A DNA stretch of 64,000 bases from the NCBI GenBank assembly GCA_016787755.1, contig JAEUUA010000018.1, positions 124,001 to 188,000 of the forward strand. Reading direction: 5' to 3'. The notes under the pieces are model-generated. The model ran no database searches and was not told the DNA's origin. It saw nothing but the letters and a program-made list of their open reading frames with translations. Position 1 is the stretch's first letter. Each line of letters opens with the position of its first letter. The translations under genes and the position numbers were made by a program. Below are positions 26,463-35,972 of the stretch, piece after piece. This stretch comes from Cyclobacteriaceae bacterium. Lineage in GTDB: Bacteria; Bacteroidota; Bacteroidia; Cytophagales; Cyclobacteriaceae.

Positions 26463-27644
26463 ATGAAAAGATTGATTATAGCCTTACTTGTGTTTTGTGG
26501 AACACAAAGTTATTCTCAGCCAATGCACTTATCTGAAAAGGCAGAAATTTCGATTATAACCTGCGGGCCAAGTTATAAAGAGGTTTATAGTGCATTTGGG
26601 CATAGTGCTATTCGCGTTGTAGATCCTGAATTTGGATTCGATTATGCGTTCAACTATGGTGTATTTGATTTCGATAAACCCAACTTCTATTTAAACTTTG
26701 CCAAAGGGCGTAACTACTATTTACTAGCTGTATATGATTATGCGAATTTTGAGTGGCCTTACGTTCGTGATAATCGGTTTGTGCATGAGCAAGTGTTGAA
26801 CTTAACTCAATCACAAAAGGAAAAAGTATTTTCCTTTCTTCTCTGGAATGCTAAACCGGAAAACAGAACCTATCGATACGACTATTATCAAGACAACTGC
26901 GCTACCAAAATCCGAGATGTACTAGTTGAACAATTAGGAAGCGATATAACAATCGACAGTTCTTTTCTTGCCCCCACCCATTCATTCAGACAAAAGACTG
27001 ACGAATATCTTGACCAATTACCGTGGGGTGATTTGGGAATTGATATCTGCCTTGGGCTTCCCATCGACAGAACCATGAGCGCTCGTGAGTACATGTTTTT
27101 GCCAGACTATATAGAAGCATTTGTAGATCACACAACTATTAAATCAGATAGTGCAATTATCTCGCTGGTAAAAGAAAAGAGAATCATTAATCAAGATACT
27201 CAAGAGCAATCTAAGATTTCTTTTGTGCATCCATGGATTGCCGGAAGTGGATTACTTTTAATTGTTGCTTTTCTTTCCTGGTATGATTGGCGAAGAAAAA
27301 AAATAAGCAAATGGCTAGACGTATTATTATTTGGAGTGATTGGCTTAATCGGGCTGCTCTTGATTACGCTTTGGTTATTTACCGATCATCATGATGCCGC
27401 GCGCAATTTCAATCTGGTGTGGGCGTTCCCATTTCATTTCTTTGCAGCCATTCTTACCCTTAAAAAGAATCGGCCACACTTATTAACAAAATATTTTAAA
27501 GTAACTAGTATTATGCTTGGAGCAACATTACTTTTTTGGTGGCTGATTCCCCAGCAACTTAACGTGTTTCTTATTCCGGTAGTTGTAGCATTACTAGTAA
27601 GAGCTGTGTTGTTCTCAACTCTATTTAAAAAGTCAACTGAATAA
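26463..27644 (+). CDS. DUF4105 domain membrane protein
   Basis: A 393-aa protein. A signal peptide (about residues 1-19, MKRLIIALLVFCGTQSYSQ) precedes the DUF4105/Lnb N-terminal-like periplasmic domain (about 25-180). Conserved elements include ITCGPSYKEVYSAFGHSAIRV, FNYGVFDFD, and YRYDYYQDNCATKIRD with its Asn-Cys pair, reminiscent of a papain-like fold. The C-terminal part (about 258-385) contains four or five membrane helices. An in-frame TTG ten codons upstream is rejected because ATG at 26463 starts a canonical signal peptide. Function is unknown; a catalytic His and Cys (AFGHS, DNC) would fit a hydrolase. It converges with lpdA, 1 bp between stops. Confidence 0.82.
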   Translation: MKRLIIALLVFCGTQSYSQPMHLSEKAEISIITCGPSYKEVYSAFGHSAIRVVDPEFGFDYAFNYGVFDFDKPNFYLNFAKGRNYYLLAVYDYANFEWPYVRDNRFVHEQVLNLTQSQKEKVFSFLLWNAKPENRTYRYDYYQDNCATKIRDVLVEQLGSDITIDSSFLAPTHSFRQKTDEYLDQLPWGDLGIDICLGLPIDRTMSAREYMFLPDYIEAFVDHTTIKSDSAIISLVKEKRIINQDTQEQSKISFVHPWIAGSGLLLIVAFLSWYDWRRKKISKWLDVLLFGVIGLIGLLLITLWLFTDHHDAARNFNLVWAFPFHFFAAILTLKKNRPHLLTKYFKVTSIMLGATLLFWWLIPQQLNVFLIPVVVALLVRAVLFSTLFKKSTE

Positions 27645-27645
27645 A

Positions 27646-29046
27646 TTACATGTGAATGGGCCTGTTTGCAGTCGCTGCTAGACAAGCTTCTTTCACGGCC
27701 TCCATATAAGTTGGATGTGCATGTGATATTCTGGCGATATCTTCCGCAGAAGCGCGGAATTCCATCGCAGTAACTCCTGCAGCAATCATATCGGCAGCAC
27801 GGGCACCAATAATATGAATTCCTAAAATTTCATCGGTTGCTTTATCGGCAAGCACTTTTACTAATCCATCCAAATCCATTGACGCACGAGCACGGCCCAA
27901 TGCTTTGTATGGAAAACTGCCAGTCTTGTAGGCACGACCCTGTTCCTTTAATTGTTCTTCCGTATACCCCACACTGGCAACTTCTGGCCACGTATAAACT
28001 ACTCCCGGTATCAGTAAGTAATTAATATGCGGCTTTTGTCCTGCTAATTGTTCAGCAACCAACACTCCCTCCTCCTCTGCTTTGTGCGCCAACATAGCTC
28101 CGCGCACTACATCCCCAATTGCATAAATGTTATCAACTTTCGTCTTTAAATGATCATCAACCGGAATTTTTCCTTTATCCAAATCGATACCAATTTTCTC
28201 CAAACCAAGTCCATCCGTATATGGCCTGCGGCCGATGCTTACTAAACAATAATCGCCTTTAAGATCAACTGCATTTCCCCCAGCCTTTGGCTCTGCTTTT
28301 AAAAGCACCTCTTTTCCCTTTACTTCAACGGAAGTTACTTTATGACCCAAGTATAATTCCATCCCAAGTTTCTTTGCCACTTTGGTAAGTTCCTTGCCCA
28401 TTGTTCCATCCATGGTTGGGATCAGGTTATCTAAAAACTCAACTACAGTAACTTTCGAACCGATGCGCGCATATACAGAACCAAGTTCCATCCCAATCAC
28501 TCCGCCACCAATAACAATCAAGTGTTTTGGAATTTCCTTTAATTCTAGAGCCTCCGTACTTGAAATAATTCTTTTCTTATCGAAGGGGGCAAAAGGAAGA
28601 GGTGTAGGTTTTGAACCGGTTGCAATAATCACTTTCTCCGTAGTAATCTGTGATTCTTTTCCTTCCTTACTGGTAATCTTAATCGTGTTCTTATCAACAA
28701 ACGAACCCACTCCGGTAAGTACTTCAATTTTATTTTTCTTCATCAAGTAGGCAATCCCATCTACATTCGATTTAACAACGCCTGCCTTCCGCTTGATCAT
28801 TTGTGCGATATTGGCTTTGGGTTCGCTAATGTCTATACCATGCTCTTTAAATGTATGCGCAGCATTGTGAAAATGTTCGGAAGAATCGAGTAATGCTTTC
28901 GATGGAATGCAACCCACATTCAAACAGGTACCGCCCAGCGTATCATATTTTTCAATGAGCGCTGTTTTAAAGCCAAGTTGTGCGCAACGAATTGCGGCTA
29001 CATATCCTCCGGGGCCCGAACCAATTACTGTGACGTTGTATTGCAT
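27646..29046 (-). CDS. lpdA: Dihydrolipoyl dehydrogenase (E3)
   Basis: A 466-aa FAD/NAD flavoenzyme that reoxidises dihydrolipoyl groups of the 2-oxoacid dehydrogenase complexes. Motifs: FAD-binding GSGPGGY (9-15), redox-active disulfide Cys-41/Cys-46 in GGTCLNVGCIPSK, NAD-binding GGGVIGMELGSVYARIG (about 177-193), second FAD motif YAIGDVVRGAMLAHKA (about 309-324), and the C-terminal catalytic HAHPTYMEA. Length is standard. It is the third gene of the sucA-sucB-lpdA operon, 35 bp after sucB, so it serves at least the 2-oxoglutarate complex. Confidence 0.96.
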   Translation of the reverse strand: MQYNVTVIGSGPGGYVAAIRCAQLGFKTALIEKYDTLGGTCLNVGCIPSKALLDSSEHFHNAAHTFKEHGIDISEPKANIAQMIKRKAGVVKSNVDGIAYLMKKNKIEVLTGVGSFVDKNTIKITSKEGKESQITTEKVIIATGSKPTPLPFAPFDKKRIISSTEALELKEIPKHLIVIGGGVIGMELGSVYARIGSKVTVVEFLDNLIPTMDGTMGKELTKVAKKLGMELYLGHKVTSVEVKGKEVLLKAEPKAGGNAVDLKGDYCLVSIGRRPYTDGLGLEKIGIDLDKGKIPVDDHLKTKVDNIYAIGDVVRGAMLAHKAEEEGVLVAEQLAGQKPHINYLLIPGVVYTWPEVASVGYTEEQLKEQGRAYKTGSFPYKALGRARASMDLDGLVKVLADKATDEILGIHIIGARAADMIAAGVTAMEFRASAEDIARISHAHPTYMEAVKEACLAATANRPIHM

Positions 29047-29081
29047 ACTAATATGATTTCAAATTCAAAATTTCACTTCTA

Positions 29082-30602
29082 CTAAACTCCTAAAATCAAT
29101 CTTCCCGGATCTTCCAACAATTCCTTCACTCTTACAAGGAAGCTCACTGACTCGCGACCATCAACAATGCGATGATCGTATGAAAGTGCGAGGTACATGA
29201 TTGGGCGAACAACAATTTCTCCTTTTTGTACAACCGCACGTTCAACAATATTGTGCATTCCCAGAATGGCAGATTGGGGTGGATTTAAAATTGGCGTTGA
29301 AAGCATGGAGCCAAACACACCGCCATTGGTTATTGAAAATGTTCCACCTTGCATTTCATCAATTGAAAGTTTTCCATCACGACCTTTGGTTGCCAAGCGA
29401 ACTACCTCAGCTTCAATTTGATCAAACGAAAGTGACTCGGCATTTCTAATAACCGGTACAACCAATCCACGGGGAGTTGAAACGGCAATAGAAACATCAC
29501 AATAATCATGGAACAAAACTTCATCTCCATTTAACTGTGCATTTACTGCCGGGAATTCTTTCAACGCAACACAAACCGCTTTGGTAAAGAATGACATAAA
29601 GCCAAGTCCGACCCCGTACTTTTCCTTGAATTTATCTTTGTATCGCGAACGTAAATCCATGACAGGTTTCATATCCACCTCGTTAAAGGTTGTAAGCATC
29701 GCTGTCTCATTCTTAACTGAAACCAAACGTCTCGCTATTGTTTTACGCAACGAACTCATCTTTTCAGCATGCTTTTCACGGCCTCCGCCTGAAGTAATAA
29801 CAGGAGGTGTGGAGGCACTTGCTGATTTTGGTGATTCCGATTTTGCTGCAGATGCCTTAGCCTTTTCTGCATCTTCCTTAGTAATGCGTCCGCCTACGCC
29901 TGATCCAGAAACTTGTGACGATGAAATTCCTTTTTCATCCAAAATTTTTGCAGCTGCGGGTGAGGGATGTCCGGAAGCATAGGATTTATCACCTGTTGCA
30001 GCAGGCATCTCTGTTGGCTTGGTAGATGCTGGAGCTCCACCTTCCATCACTTCAATTTTACAAATCAATCCTCCAATTGGTAATGTTGTTTTTTCTTTTG
30101 CTACAATTCGTAAAATTCCATTTGCCTCTGCCGGTAATTCAAAGGTTGCTTTATCTGATTCAACTTCAGCTATAATCTCATCAAGCTTTACAAAGTCGCC
30201 CTCTTTTTTCAACCAGGTTGAAATAGTAACTTCCGTTATTGACTCACCCACCGCAGGCACCTTCATTTCTTTCACGACTCCAGTTGATTTCGGGGCTTCT
30301 GATTTTGACTCCGCTGGTTTTGATTCATGTTTAGTGGGTTGTGCTTCAACTTTACCGGCAGCTCCGGCTCCAGACTCATCAATCTCACAAATCAATTGTC
30401 CAATAGGAACCGTATCACCCGCCTGCTTTATTATTTTTAGTTTGCCGGCTTGTGGAGCAGTGAGTTCAAAGGTCGCCTTATCCGATTCGAGCTCGGCTAT
30501 TATTTCATCCATTTTTACAACATCGCCATCTTTCTTAAGCCAATTAGCAATGGTAACCTCAGTTATCGATTCGCCAACGGTAGGTACTTTTACTTGTGCC
30601 AT
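29082..30602 (-). CDS. sucB: 2-oxoglutarate dehydrogenase E2, dihydrolipoyl succinyltransferase with two lipoyl domains
   Basis: A 506-aa core subunit of the TCA-cycle 2-oxoglutarate dehydrogenase complex that transfers the succinyl group to CoA. It has two lipoyl domains, each with an ESDKATFEL loop and lipoylation sites at Lys-42 and Lys-151, where the E. coli SucB has one. A Pro/Lys/Glu/Ala-rich linker separates them. The E1/E3-binding domain follows (about 207-245, [12 protein letters not shown]...[12 protein letters not shown]), then the catalytic domain with the active-site [10 protein letters not shown] motif near the C-terminus. It lies 23 bp after sucA. Assignment as SucB rather than a pyruvate E2 rests on the linkage to sucA. 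Confidence 0.94.
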   Translation of the reverse strand: MAQVKVPTVGESITEVTIANWLKKDGDVVKMDEIIAELESDKATFELTAPQAGKLKIIKQAGDTVPIGQLICEIDESGAGAAGKVEAQPTKHESKPAESKSEAPKSTGVVKEMKVPAVGESITEVTISTWLKKEGDFVKLDEIIAEVESDKATFELPAEANGILRIVAKEKTTLPIGGLICKIEVMEGGAPASTKPTEMPAATGDKSYASGHPSPAAAKILDEKGISSSQVSGSGVGGRITKEDAEKAKASAAKSESPKSASASTPPVITSGGGREKHAEKMSSLRKTIARRLVSVKNETAMLTTFNEVDMKPVMDLRSRYKDKFKEKYGVGLGFMSFFTKAVCVALKEFPAVNAQLNGDEVLFHDYCDVSIAVSTPRGLVVPVIRNAESLSFDQIEAEVVRLATKGRDGKLSIDEMQGGTFSITNGGVFGSMLSTPILNPPQSAILGMHNIVERAVVQKGEIVVRPIMYLALSYDHRIVDGRESVSFLVRVKELLEDPGRLILGV

Positions 30603-30625
30603 GTAACTATTTTTTTTGAGGTTAA

Positions 30626-33349
30626 TTAAATTTCAAAAGCCTGATTAACAATTTTCTCTTGTTCTATTTTATGAATCTTCGAATAGCCTGTTGCTGGTGA
30701 CGCGCTTGACTTGCGAGCGCCCAATTGAATTTCGGCATCGGGCAACATGCGCTTAATGAACGACCAGTAACCCATATTCTTAGGCTCTTCCTGAATCCAA
30801 AGGAGTTTAGCGCCTTTATATTTCTTAATGATTTTGTTTAATTGTTTATCCGGGAAAGGATAGAGTTGCTCAATTCGAACAATCGCTGCGTCTTTAATTT
30901 TTTTCTTTTGTTGAACTTCTTGCAAGTCGTAGAATATTTTACCGGTACAAAGAATTATCCGCTTCACATCTTTTGCCTGAACTGTTGGATCGTCAATCAA
31001 TTCGGTAAATGCCCCGGAAGTAAATTCACTGATTGGCGAGGCAACTAATGGATTTCGCAAAAGCGATTTGGGTGAAAACACAATACACGGCTTCCTGAAT
31101 TCCCATGCCACTTGTCTGCGCAACAAATGAAAAAAGTTGGAAGCAGTCGTAACATTAGCTACAACCATATTATACTCTGCAGCTTGTTGTAAAAACCGTT
31201 CCGGTCGCGCGCTTGAATGCTCTGGTCCCTGTCCTTCATATCCGTGGGGCAACAACATTACAAGTCCATTCATCCGTTGCCATTTCGACTCGGCACTGGA
31301 GATAAACTGATCAATAATAGTTTGCGCTCCATTAACAAAATCTCCAAACTGCGCTTCCCATAATACAAGTGCATAAGGAGTAGCCATGGAATAACCATAC
31401 TCAAAACCAAGTACGCCAAATTCGGATAACAGTGAATTGAAAATTGAAAAGCGTGCCTGATCTTTGTCAACATTAGCTAACCCTGAATAGGCTTCATTTG
31501 TATTGGCATCCCAGAAATATGCATGCCTGTGTGAAAACGTACCTCGCTTCACATCCTGACCTGACATACGCACCGGAACTTTTTCTGCTACCAATGAACC
31601 ATACGCCAGCAATTCTGCTTCGGCCCACCCCAACACTTTATCATCGAAGAAAGCAGCCTTTCTATCTTTGATAAGTTTTTCAATCTGCTTTAATGGTTTA
31701 AAGCCTTCCGGGATAGTAGTTAATGCTTTTCCAACCTTATCAACCAACGATTGACTAATTGCGGTTTTTGGAGATTGGTCAAAATCTTCCGGCTTTGCCC
31801 TTCGCAGTTGTTCCCACTCTTCCTCAATCTTCTGCGGCTTGTAGGGAAGTGGCTTTTGTTTCACTTCATTTAATCGATCTTGTAGTTGATTTCGGAAGTT
31901 TTTGTCCATCTCATCCGCCAAGGAGGAGTCAACTCCTTTTTCAACCAATTGCTTCACATAAATTTCCCGAGGGTTCGGATGCTTGGCAATGATGTTATAT
32001 AATTTCGGCTGTGTGAATTTAGGTTCGTCACTTTCGTTATGACCATGCCTTCTATAACAAAGCAAGTCAATGAAAATATCTTTACTGAATTTTTGACGAT
32101 ACTCAACAGCCAGGTTAGCACAGAACGTTACGGCCTCGGCATCATCACCATTTACATGGAGCACCGGTGCATCTACAATTTTAGAAACATCGGTACAATA
32201 AATGGCAGAGCGCGCATCATCAAAATCGGTAGTAAATCCAACCTGATTGTTAATTACAAAATGAATTGTTCCACCAGTTGTGTAGCCAGGCAATTCTGAC
32301 ATTTGCACGACCTCATACACGATACCTTGGCCAGCCAAGGCAGCATCCCCATGAATGAGAATGGCCATGGCCTTTTTAAGATCTCCTTTATATTCATCGT
32401 CAATCTGACCCCGTGTATATCCAATCACCAACGGATCAACGGCCTCCAGGTGTGATGGATTTGGCGTTAGCTTTACGTAGATTTTTTTTCCTGAAGGTGT
32501 GCTGATATGACTGGCGTATCCCAGGTGATATTTAACATCACCATCACCCATCGTTAAATCAGGATTTACATTTCCTTCAAACTCTGTAAAAATTTGTTCG
32601 TATGTTTTTCCTAAAATATTTGAAAGCACATTTAACCTACCCCGGTGTGCCATGCCAATCACAACTTCCTTTACATCCAGCTCAGCTGATTTGTTAATGA
32701 TTGCGTCCAATGCCGGAATTGTGTTCTCGCCACCTTCTAACGAAAATCTTTTCTGACCTAAAAACTTGGTGTGAAGAAAATTCTCAAATACAACGGCCTC
32801 ATTGAGCTTTGAGAGAATTCGTTTCTTCTCATCTAAGTTAGGATTGTATTCATAGTATTCACGTTCAATTTTATGGTGCAACCACGCGCGGATATCATCG
32901 TTTCGAATAAAATTATATTCAAAGCCGATAGGCCCAAGATAGAGCATCTTAAGCTTATCAATAATTTTACGTAAGCTCGATTTTGGCATCCCTATTTCAG
33001 CAGCCACATCAAACTCAGTATCCAAATCGGCATCGGTAAGGCCAACTTTAGTATGGTCAAGATTGATATTGTGGTTTCTTCTCTCCCGTACCGGATTCGT
33101 TTTTGATTTTAAGTGCCCAAATGAGCGGTATTGAAAAATGAGGTTTCGAACCTGAGTTTCTTTAATCGAATGTGAATCATTTCCCGGAGCTGAGGTTCCA
33201 TTTTCACCATAGCGTTGTTGCGAGAAATCGTAACCTTCAAAGAATTTCTGCCAGGTTGCGTCTACCGAAGTGGGGTCGCTTTTATAATTTTGGTATAGTT
33301 GATCCAAATACCCAACGTCTGCATGAGAGATGTAAGAAAACTTATCCAT
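30626..33349 (-). CDS. sucA: 2-oxoglutarate dehydrogenase E1 component
   Basis: A 907-aa thiamine diphosphate enzyme that decarboxylates 2-oxoglutarate and reductively succinylates the E2 lipoyl arm. Features: the N-terminal E1 targeting segment ([23 protein letters not shown]), [12 protein letters not shown], the [12 protein letters not shown] motif, the ThDP-binding [15 protein letters not shown]...NNQVGFTTD region, the HGHNESDEP motif, and in the transketolase-like half [10 protein letters not shown] and [23 protein letters not shown]. Length is near E. coli SucA (933). It is the first gene of the operon. Two -7-like boxes occur on the minus strand upstream: TATATTTG at 33418-33425 and TACATTTG at 33369-33376. 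Confidence 0.96.
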   Translation of the reverse strand: MDKFSYISHADVGYLDQLYQNYKSDPTSVDATWQKFFEGYDFSQQRYGENGTSAPGNDSHSIKETQVRNLIFQYRSFGHLKSKTNPVRERRNHNINLDHTKVGLTDADLDTEFDVAAEIGMPKSSLRKIIDKLKMLYLGPIGFEYNFIRNDDIRAWLHHKIEREYYEYNPNLDEKKRILSKLNEAVVFENFLHTKFLGQKRFSLEGGENTIPALDAIINKSAELDVKEVVIGMAHRGRLNVLSNILGKTYEQIFTEFEGNVNPDLTMGDGDVKYHLGYASHISTPSGKKIYVKLTPNPSHLEAVDPLVIGYTRGQIDDEYKGDLKKAMAILIHGDAALAGQGIVYEVVQMSELPGYTTGGTIHFVINNQVGFTTDFDDARSAIYCTDVSKIVDAPVLHVNGDDAEAVTFCANLAVEYRQKFSKDIFIDLLCYRRHGHNESDEPKFTQPKLYNIIAKHPNPREIYVKQLVEKGVDSSLADEMDKNFRNQLQDRLNEVKQKPLPYKPQKIEEEWEQLRRAKPEDFDQSPKTAISQSLVDKVGKALTTIPEGFKPLKQIEKLIKDRKAAFFDDKVLGWAEAELLAYGSLVAEKVPVRMSGQDVKRGTFSHRHAYFWDANTNEAYSGLANVDKDQARFSIFNSLLSEFGVLGFEYGYSMATPYALVLWEAQFGDFVNGAQTIIDQFISSAESKWQRMNGLVMLLPHGYEGQGPEHSSARPERFLQQAAEYNMVVANVTTASNFFHLLRRQVAWEFRKPCIVFSPKSLLRNPLVASPISEFTSGAFTELIDDPTVQAKDVKRIILCTGKIFYDLQEVQQKKKIKDAAIVRIEQLYPFPDKQLNKIIKKYKGAKLLWIQEEPKNMGYWSFIKRMLPDAEIQLGARKSSASPATGYSKIHKIEQEKIVNQAFEI

Positions 33350-33417
33350 GTTTTTTTTATAAGGGAACCAAATGTAAAGAGCGATGATAAAATATGAAAA
33401 CTTAATAAGCGCTTATT

Positions 33418-33425
33418 CAAATATA
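33418..33425 (-). promoter_or_regulatory. Candidate -7 box for sucA-sucB-lpdA
   Basis: TATATTTG on the minus strand, 69 bp before the sucA start; a second match, TACATTTG, is at 33369-33376. Neither has a clear TTG at the right distance, so the choice between them is open. Confidence 0.4.
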
Positions 33426-33465
33426 ATAGATAGTGAGACACTTACGCATTTATTTAGTTATCCAA

Positions 33466-33495
33466 TTGGTAAAATCACAAAATAGCCTACCTTTG
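33466..33495 (+). promoter_or_regulatory. Sigma-A promoter for rpsP
   Basis: TTG at 33466-33468, a 19-bp spacer, and TACCTTTG at 33488-33495. The -7 box runs into TTTGCAGTCCTTTAAAAA, a sequence shared with the rplS and rplU promoters. Predicted leader is about 40 nt. Confidence 0.75.
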
Positions 33496-33541
33496 CAGTC
33501 CTTTAAAAACGGACGTGTTCCAACATTAAAAACGTAACAAA

Positions 33542-34084
33542 ATGGCTGTAAAAATTAGATTGGCCCGAAGAGGCCGCAAGAAATTGGCTCTTTATGATGT
33601 GGTGGTTGCTGATGCCAGATCACCTCGTGATGGAAAATTCATTGAAAAAATTGGTACTTATAACCCTGCCACCGTGCCGGCATCTATCGTTTTGGATGAT
33701 GTTAAGGCATTTGATTGGTTAATGAAGGGAGCTCAACCTTCAGATACTGTTCGTGCCATGCTATCATATCGTGGTGTAATGCTGAAAAGACACCTTCAAA
33801 TTGGTGTTGGAAAAGGCGCAATTACGCAAGAAGTGGCTGATTCAAAGTTAGCCGATTGGCTAAAAGCAAAGGAAACCAAAATTCAATCTAAGATTGAAGG
33901 CCTTTCAACTGCAAAACAATCTGCTGCCAAAGCACGCAAGGAGGCAGAAACTAAAGTAAAAGAAGCTCGCGCTGAAGCTCTTCGTAAGAAGGCAGAAGTA
34001 GCAGCTGCTGGTCCCGTTGTGGAAGCTGCGCCTGCCGAAGGTGAAGCACCAGCAGAAACGGAGGCTACTGAGCCACAGGCATAA
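33542..34084 (+). CDS. rpsP: 30S ribosomal protein S16 with long C-terminal extension
   Basis: A 180-aa protein whose first about 80 residues are a standard S16 ([40 protein letters not shown] split across the start, then a [13 protein letters not shown] helix). S16 binds 16S rRNA and is needed for 30S assembly. The remaining about 95 residues form a highly charged helical, probably coiled-coil region ([20 protein letters not shown]) ending in an Ala/Pro/Glu-rich tail, about twice the usual length. Extended S16 proteins are, as far as I recall, common in this phylum. It has its own promoter and is followed by a strong terminator before rimM. Confidence 0.95.
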   Translation: MAVKIRLARRGRKKLALYDVVVADARSPRDGKFIEKIGTYNPATVPASIVLDDVKAFDWLMKGAQPSDTVRAMLSYRGVMLKRHLQIGVGKGAITQEVADSKLADWLKAKETKIQSKIEGLSTAKQSAAKARKEAETKVKEARAEALRKKAEVAAAGPVVEAAPAEGEAPAETEATEPQA

Positions 34085-34104
34085 AGCTTTCAAAACACTA
34101 TTTT

Positions 34105-34136
34105 AAAATGCCAGTACAAGTTGTATTGGCATTTTT
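34105..34136 (+). terminator. Rho-independent terminator/attenuator between rpsP and rimM
   Basis: A 14-bp stem with one G-U pair, core ATGCCAGTAC/GTATTGGCAT (34108-34117 and 34123-34132), flanked by A and T tracts, with loop AAGTT. The tail is TTTTTATTT. It lies 20 bp after the rpsP stop. An in-frame ATG inside it is not the rimM start. Confidence 0.85.
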
Positions 34137-34161
34137 ATTTCATCTAAGTTCGACTTGCCAA

Positions 34162-34671
34162 ATGGAAAGATCCACATGTTTTAAAATTGGATATGTAGCC
34201 AAAACACATGGCCTGAAAGGTGAAGTTACAATTATGTATACCGATGTGGCCAATTTAGAATCCGTCAAATCTGTATTCATTGAAGTAAGGAATGATTTGG
34301 TTCCTTACTTCATTGAACATGTTTCCAGTCGGAAGGATAAAGCGTTCATAAAATTTGAAGACGTCAACACCTTGGAGGCAGCCACGATGCTGAAGGGATC
34401 CAGTATTTATCTCGATAAATCGCAAAGACCAAAGCTCAAGCGGGGCGAGTTTTATGATGATGAAGTAATTGATTTTACTGTTGAAGACGAAGATTTGGGC
34501 CTCTTGGGTGCAGTCAAAGAAGTTGCACAATCCGGCCCTAACCGACTTCTCTCTTTGGATTACCTGGGTAAGGAGGTACTAATCCCCATTAATGGACCAT
34601 TCATTCTATCCATAAATAAAACCAAAAAGAAAATCATCGTTCTCTTACCGGATGGGTTTCTTGATCTGTAG
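34162..34671 (+). CDS. rimM: 16S rRNA processing protein RimM
   Basis: A 169-aa 30S assembly factor that binds S19 and helps mature the 3' domain of 16S rRNA. The N-terminal domain has the family signature KIGYVAKTHGLKGEV (about 7-21); the C-terminal PRC-barrel-like domain covers about 95-165 (GEFYDDEVIDFTVEDED, then YLGKEVLIPINGPFI). The ATG at 34162 is chosen because the upstream in-frame ATG at 34108 sits in the rpsP terminator stem and would add an unrelated hydrophobic leader. It lies in the conserved rpsP-rimM-trmD-rplS order. Confidence 0.92.
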   Translation: MERSTCFKIGYVAKTHGLKGEVTIMYTDVANLESVKSVFIEVRNDLVPYFIEHVSSRKDKAFIKFEDVNTLEAATMLKGSSIYLDKSQRPKLKRGEFYDDEVIDFTVEDEDLGLLGAVKEVAQSGPNRLLSLDYLGKEVLIPINGPFILSINKTKKKIIVLLPDGFLDL

Positions 34672-34706
34672 CTATTCTACAAATCGAAACGTAATTTTAA
34701 TTGGTT

Positions 34707-35384
34707 ATGCGCATTGATATAATTACTTGCCTTCCTCGCCTGCTAGAAAGTCCTTTTTCTGATTCTATTTTAAAACGGGCTCAGGAGAAAGGGATTGTAA
34801 CGGTTCAGATTCATGACTTGAGGAGTCACTCAACAAACAAGCACCGTGCAACTGATGATTATGCCTTTGGGGGTGGTGCCGGCATGGTTATGATGATTGA
34901 ACCGATCGATAACTGCATCACCCAATTAAAGTCGGAGCGGTCTTATGATGAGGTGCTTTACATGAGCCCTGATGGCGAGCTTTTCTCCCAGGCCCTGGCC
35001 AATGAACTAAGCTTGAAGGGGAATCTGATTTTACTTTGCGGACATTATAAAGGCGTGGATGAACGTGTGCGTGAACATCTGATCACACGCGAAATTAGCA
35101 TTGGCGATTATGTTTTATCGGGTGGCGAATTAGCCGCAGCAGTAGTTTCAGACGCTATTATTCGCCTCATTCCGGGCGTACTTTCAGATGAAAGTTCAGC
35201 CCTTACAGATTCTTTCCAGGATGGCTTGATTGCACCCCCGGTCTACACTCGCCCTGCAGAATACAAGGGATGGAAAATACCAGAAGTGCTGACTTCTGGA
35301 CATGAGGCTAAAATTGCAGATTGGCGACACGAAAAATCAGTTGAAAGAACAAAAAAACGCAGGCCTGGATACCTTGAAGAGTAA
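34707..35384 (+). CDS. trmD: tRNA (guanine-37 N1)-methyltransferase
   Basis: A 225-aa SAM-dependent SPOUT enzyme that makes m1G37 in tRNAs and prevents +1 frameshifting. The trefoil-knot SAM site is visible ([13 protein letters not shown], about 111-123, and [16 protein letters not shown], about 130-145), as is the FGGGAGMVM segment (about 52-60). The start is the ATG at 34707; an in-frame TTG two codons upstream is less likely because the family begins at MRIDIIT. It lies 35 bp after rimM and 82 bp before rplS, which has its own promoter. Confidence 0.95.
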   Translation: MRIDIITCLPRLLESPFSDSILKRAQEKGIVTVQIHDLRSHSTNKHRATDDYAFGGGAGMVMMIEPIDNCITQLKSERSYDEVLYMSPDGELFSQALANELSLKGNLILLCGHYKGVDERVREHLITREISIGDYVLSGGELAAAVVSDAIIRLIPGVLSDESSALTDSFQDGLIAPPVYTRPAEYKGWKIPEVLTSGHEAKIADWRHEKSVERTKKRRPGYLEE

Positions 35385-35431
35385 AGTCAAAAAATCTTCC
35401 TGCTGAATCTCTTAATTCTGCCTTTTACCCC

Positions 35432-35439
35432 TATATTTG
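35432..35439 (+). promoter_or_regulatory. Candidate -7 box for rplS
   Basis: TATATTTG, continuing into TTTGCAGTCCATTTTAAAAAAA, the same extended motif as at rpsP and rplU. No exact TTG at the -33 position. It lies 27 bp before the rplS start and 48 bp after trmD. Confidence 0.6.
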
Positions 35440-35466
35440 CAGTCCATTTTAAAAAAACCGAGCGTC

Positions 35467-35838
35467 ATGGCCGATTTAATAAAAGAAGTTGAGAAAGAAT
35501 TTGCTGTAAGAAGAGCAGATATGCCTGAATTCAAGTCAGGAGATACAATAAATGTGCATGTTAAAATCCGTGAGGGTGCCAAGGAAAGAATTCAGCAATT
35601 CCAGGGAGTTGTTCTTTACCGCAGAGGAAAAGGAACCAATGGCGAGAGCTTTTCGGTAAGAAAAGTTTCTAATGGCGTTGGAGTTGAGCGTATTTTCCCA
35701 ATTCTAAGCCCAACGATTGAAAAAATTGAGTTTGTGAGAGCTGGTAAGGTTCGAAGGGCTAAATTATTCTATTTGAAAGGTCGTCAGGGAAAATCAGCCC
35801 GGATTAAGGAAAAATTAGCGACTACCAAGCAAGCCTAA
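35467..35838 (+). CDS. rplS: 50S ribosomal protein L19
   Basis: A 123-aa protein at the 30S-50S interface. Conserved L19 elements: [32 protein letters not shown] in the N-terminal half, the [18 protein letters not shown] core, and the C-terminal [21 protein letters not shown] tail. Length is normal. The ATG at 35467 gives the family N-terminus ([12 protein letters not shown]); an in-frame TTG ten codons upstream overlaps the -7 box and is rejected. It ends the ribosomal cluster and is followed by a terminator. Confidence 0.96.
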   Translation: MADLIKEVEKEFAVRRADMPEFKSGDTINVHVKIREGAKERIQQFQGVVLYRRGKGTNGESFSVRKVSNGVGVERIFPILSPTIEKIEFVRAGKVRRAKLFYLKGRQGKSARIKEKLATTKQA

Positions 35839-35859
35839 GATTTCTAGTAAATCATTATC

Positions 35860-35896
35860 AAAAACCCGCTTCCTGATTACTTGGAGCGGGTTTTTT
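35860..35896 (+). terminator. Rho-independent terminator after rplS
   Basis: An 11-bp stem AAAAACCCGCT/AGCGGGTTTTT (35860-35870 and 35885-35895) with a 14-nt loop and a T tract. Confidence 0.88.
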
Positions 35897-35920
35897 ATTG
35901 TCTCTATATCTTACATTGGA

Positions 35921-35951
35921 TTGTAGAAAAGGGCTTATAACCCTATATTTG
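35921..35951 (+). promoter_or_regulatory. Sigma-A promoter for fbaB
   Basis: TTG at 35921-35923, a 20-bp spacer and TATATTTG at 35944-35951. The start codon is 21 bp downstream, giving a leader of about 15 nt. Confidence 0.65.
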
Positions 35952-35972
35952 GCGCTCACTTCAAACGAAACT

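Noticed and set aside
34108..34161. An upstream in-frame ATG that would extend RimM by 18 residues
   Set aside because: The ATG is part of the rpsP terminator hairpin and the extension does not match the RimM family.
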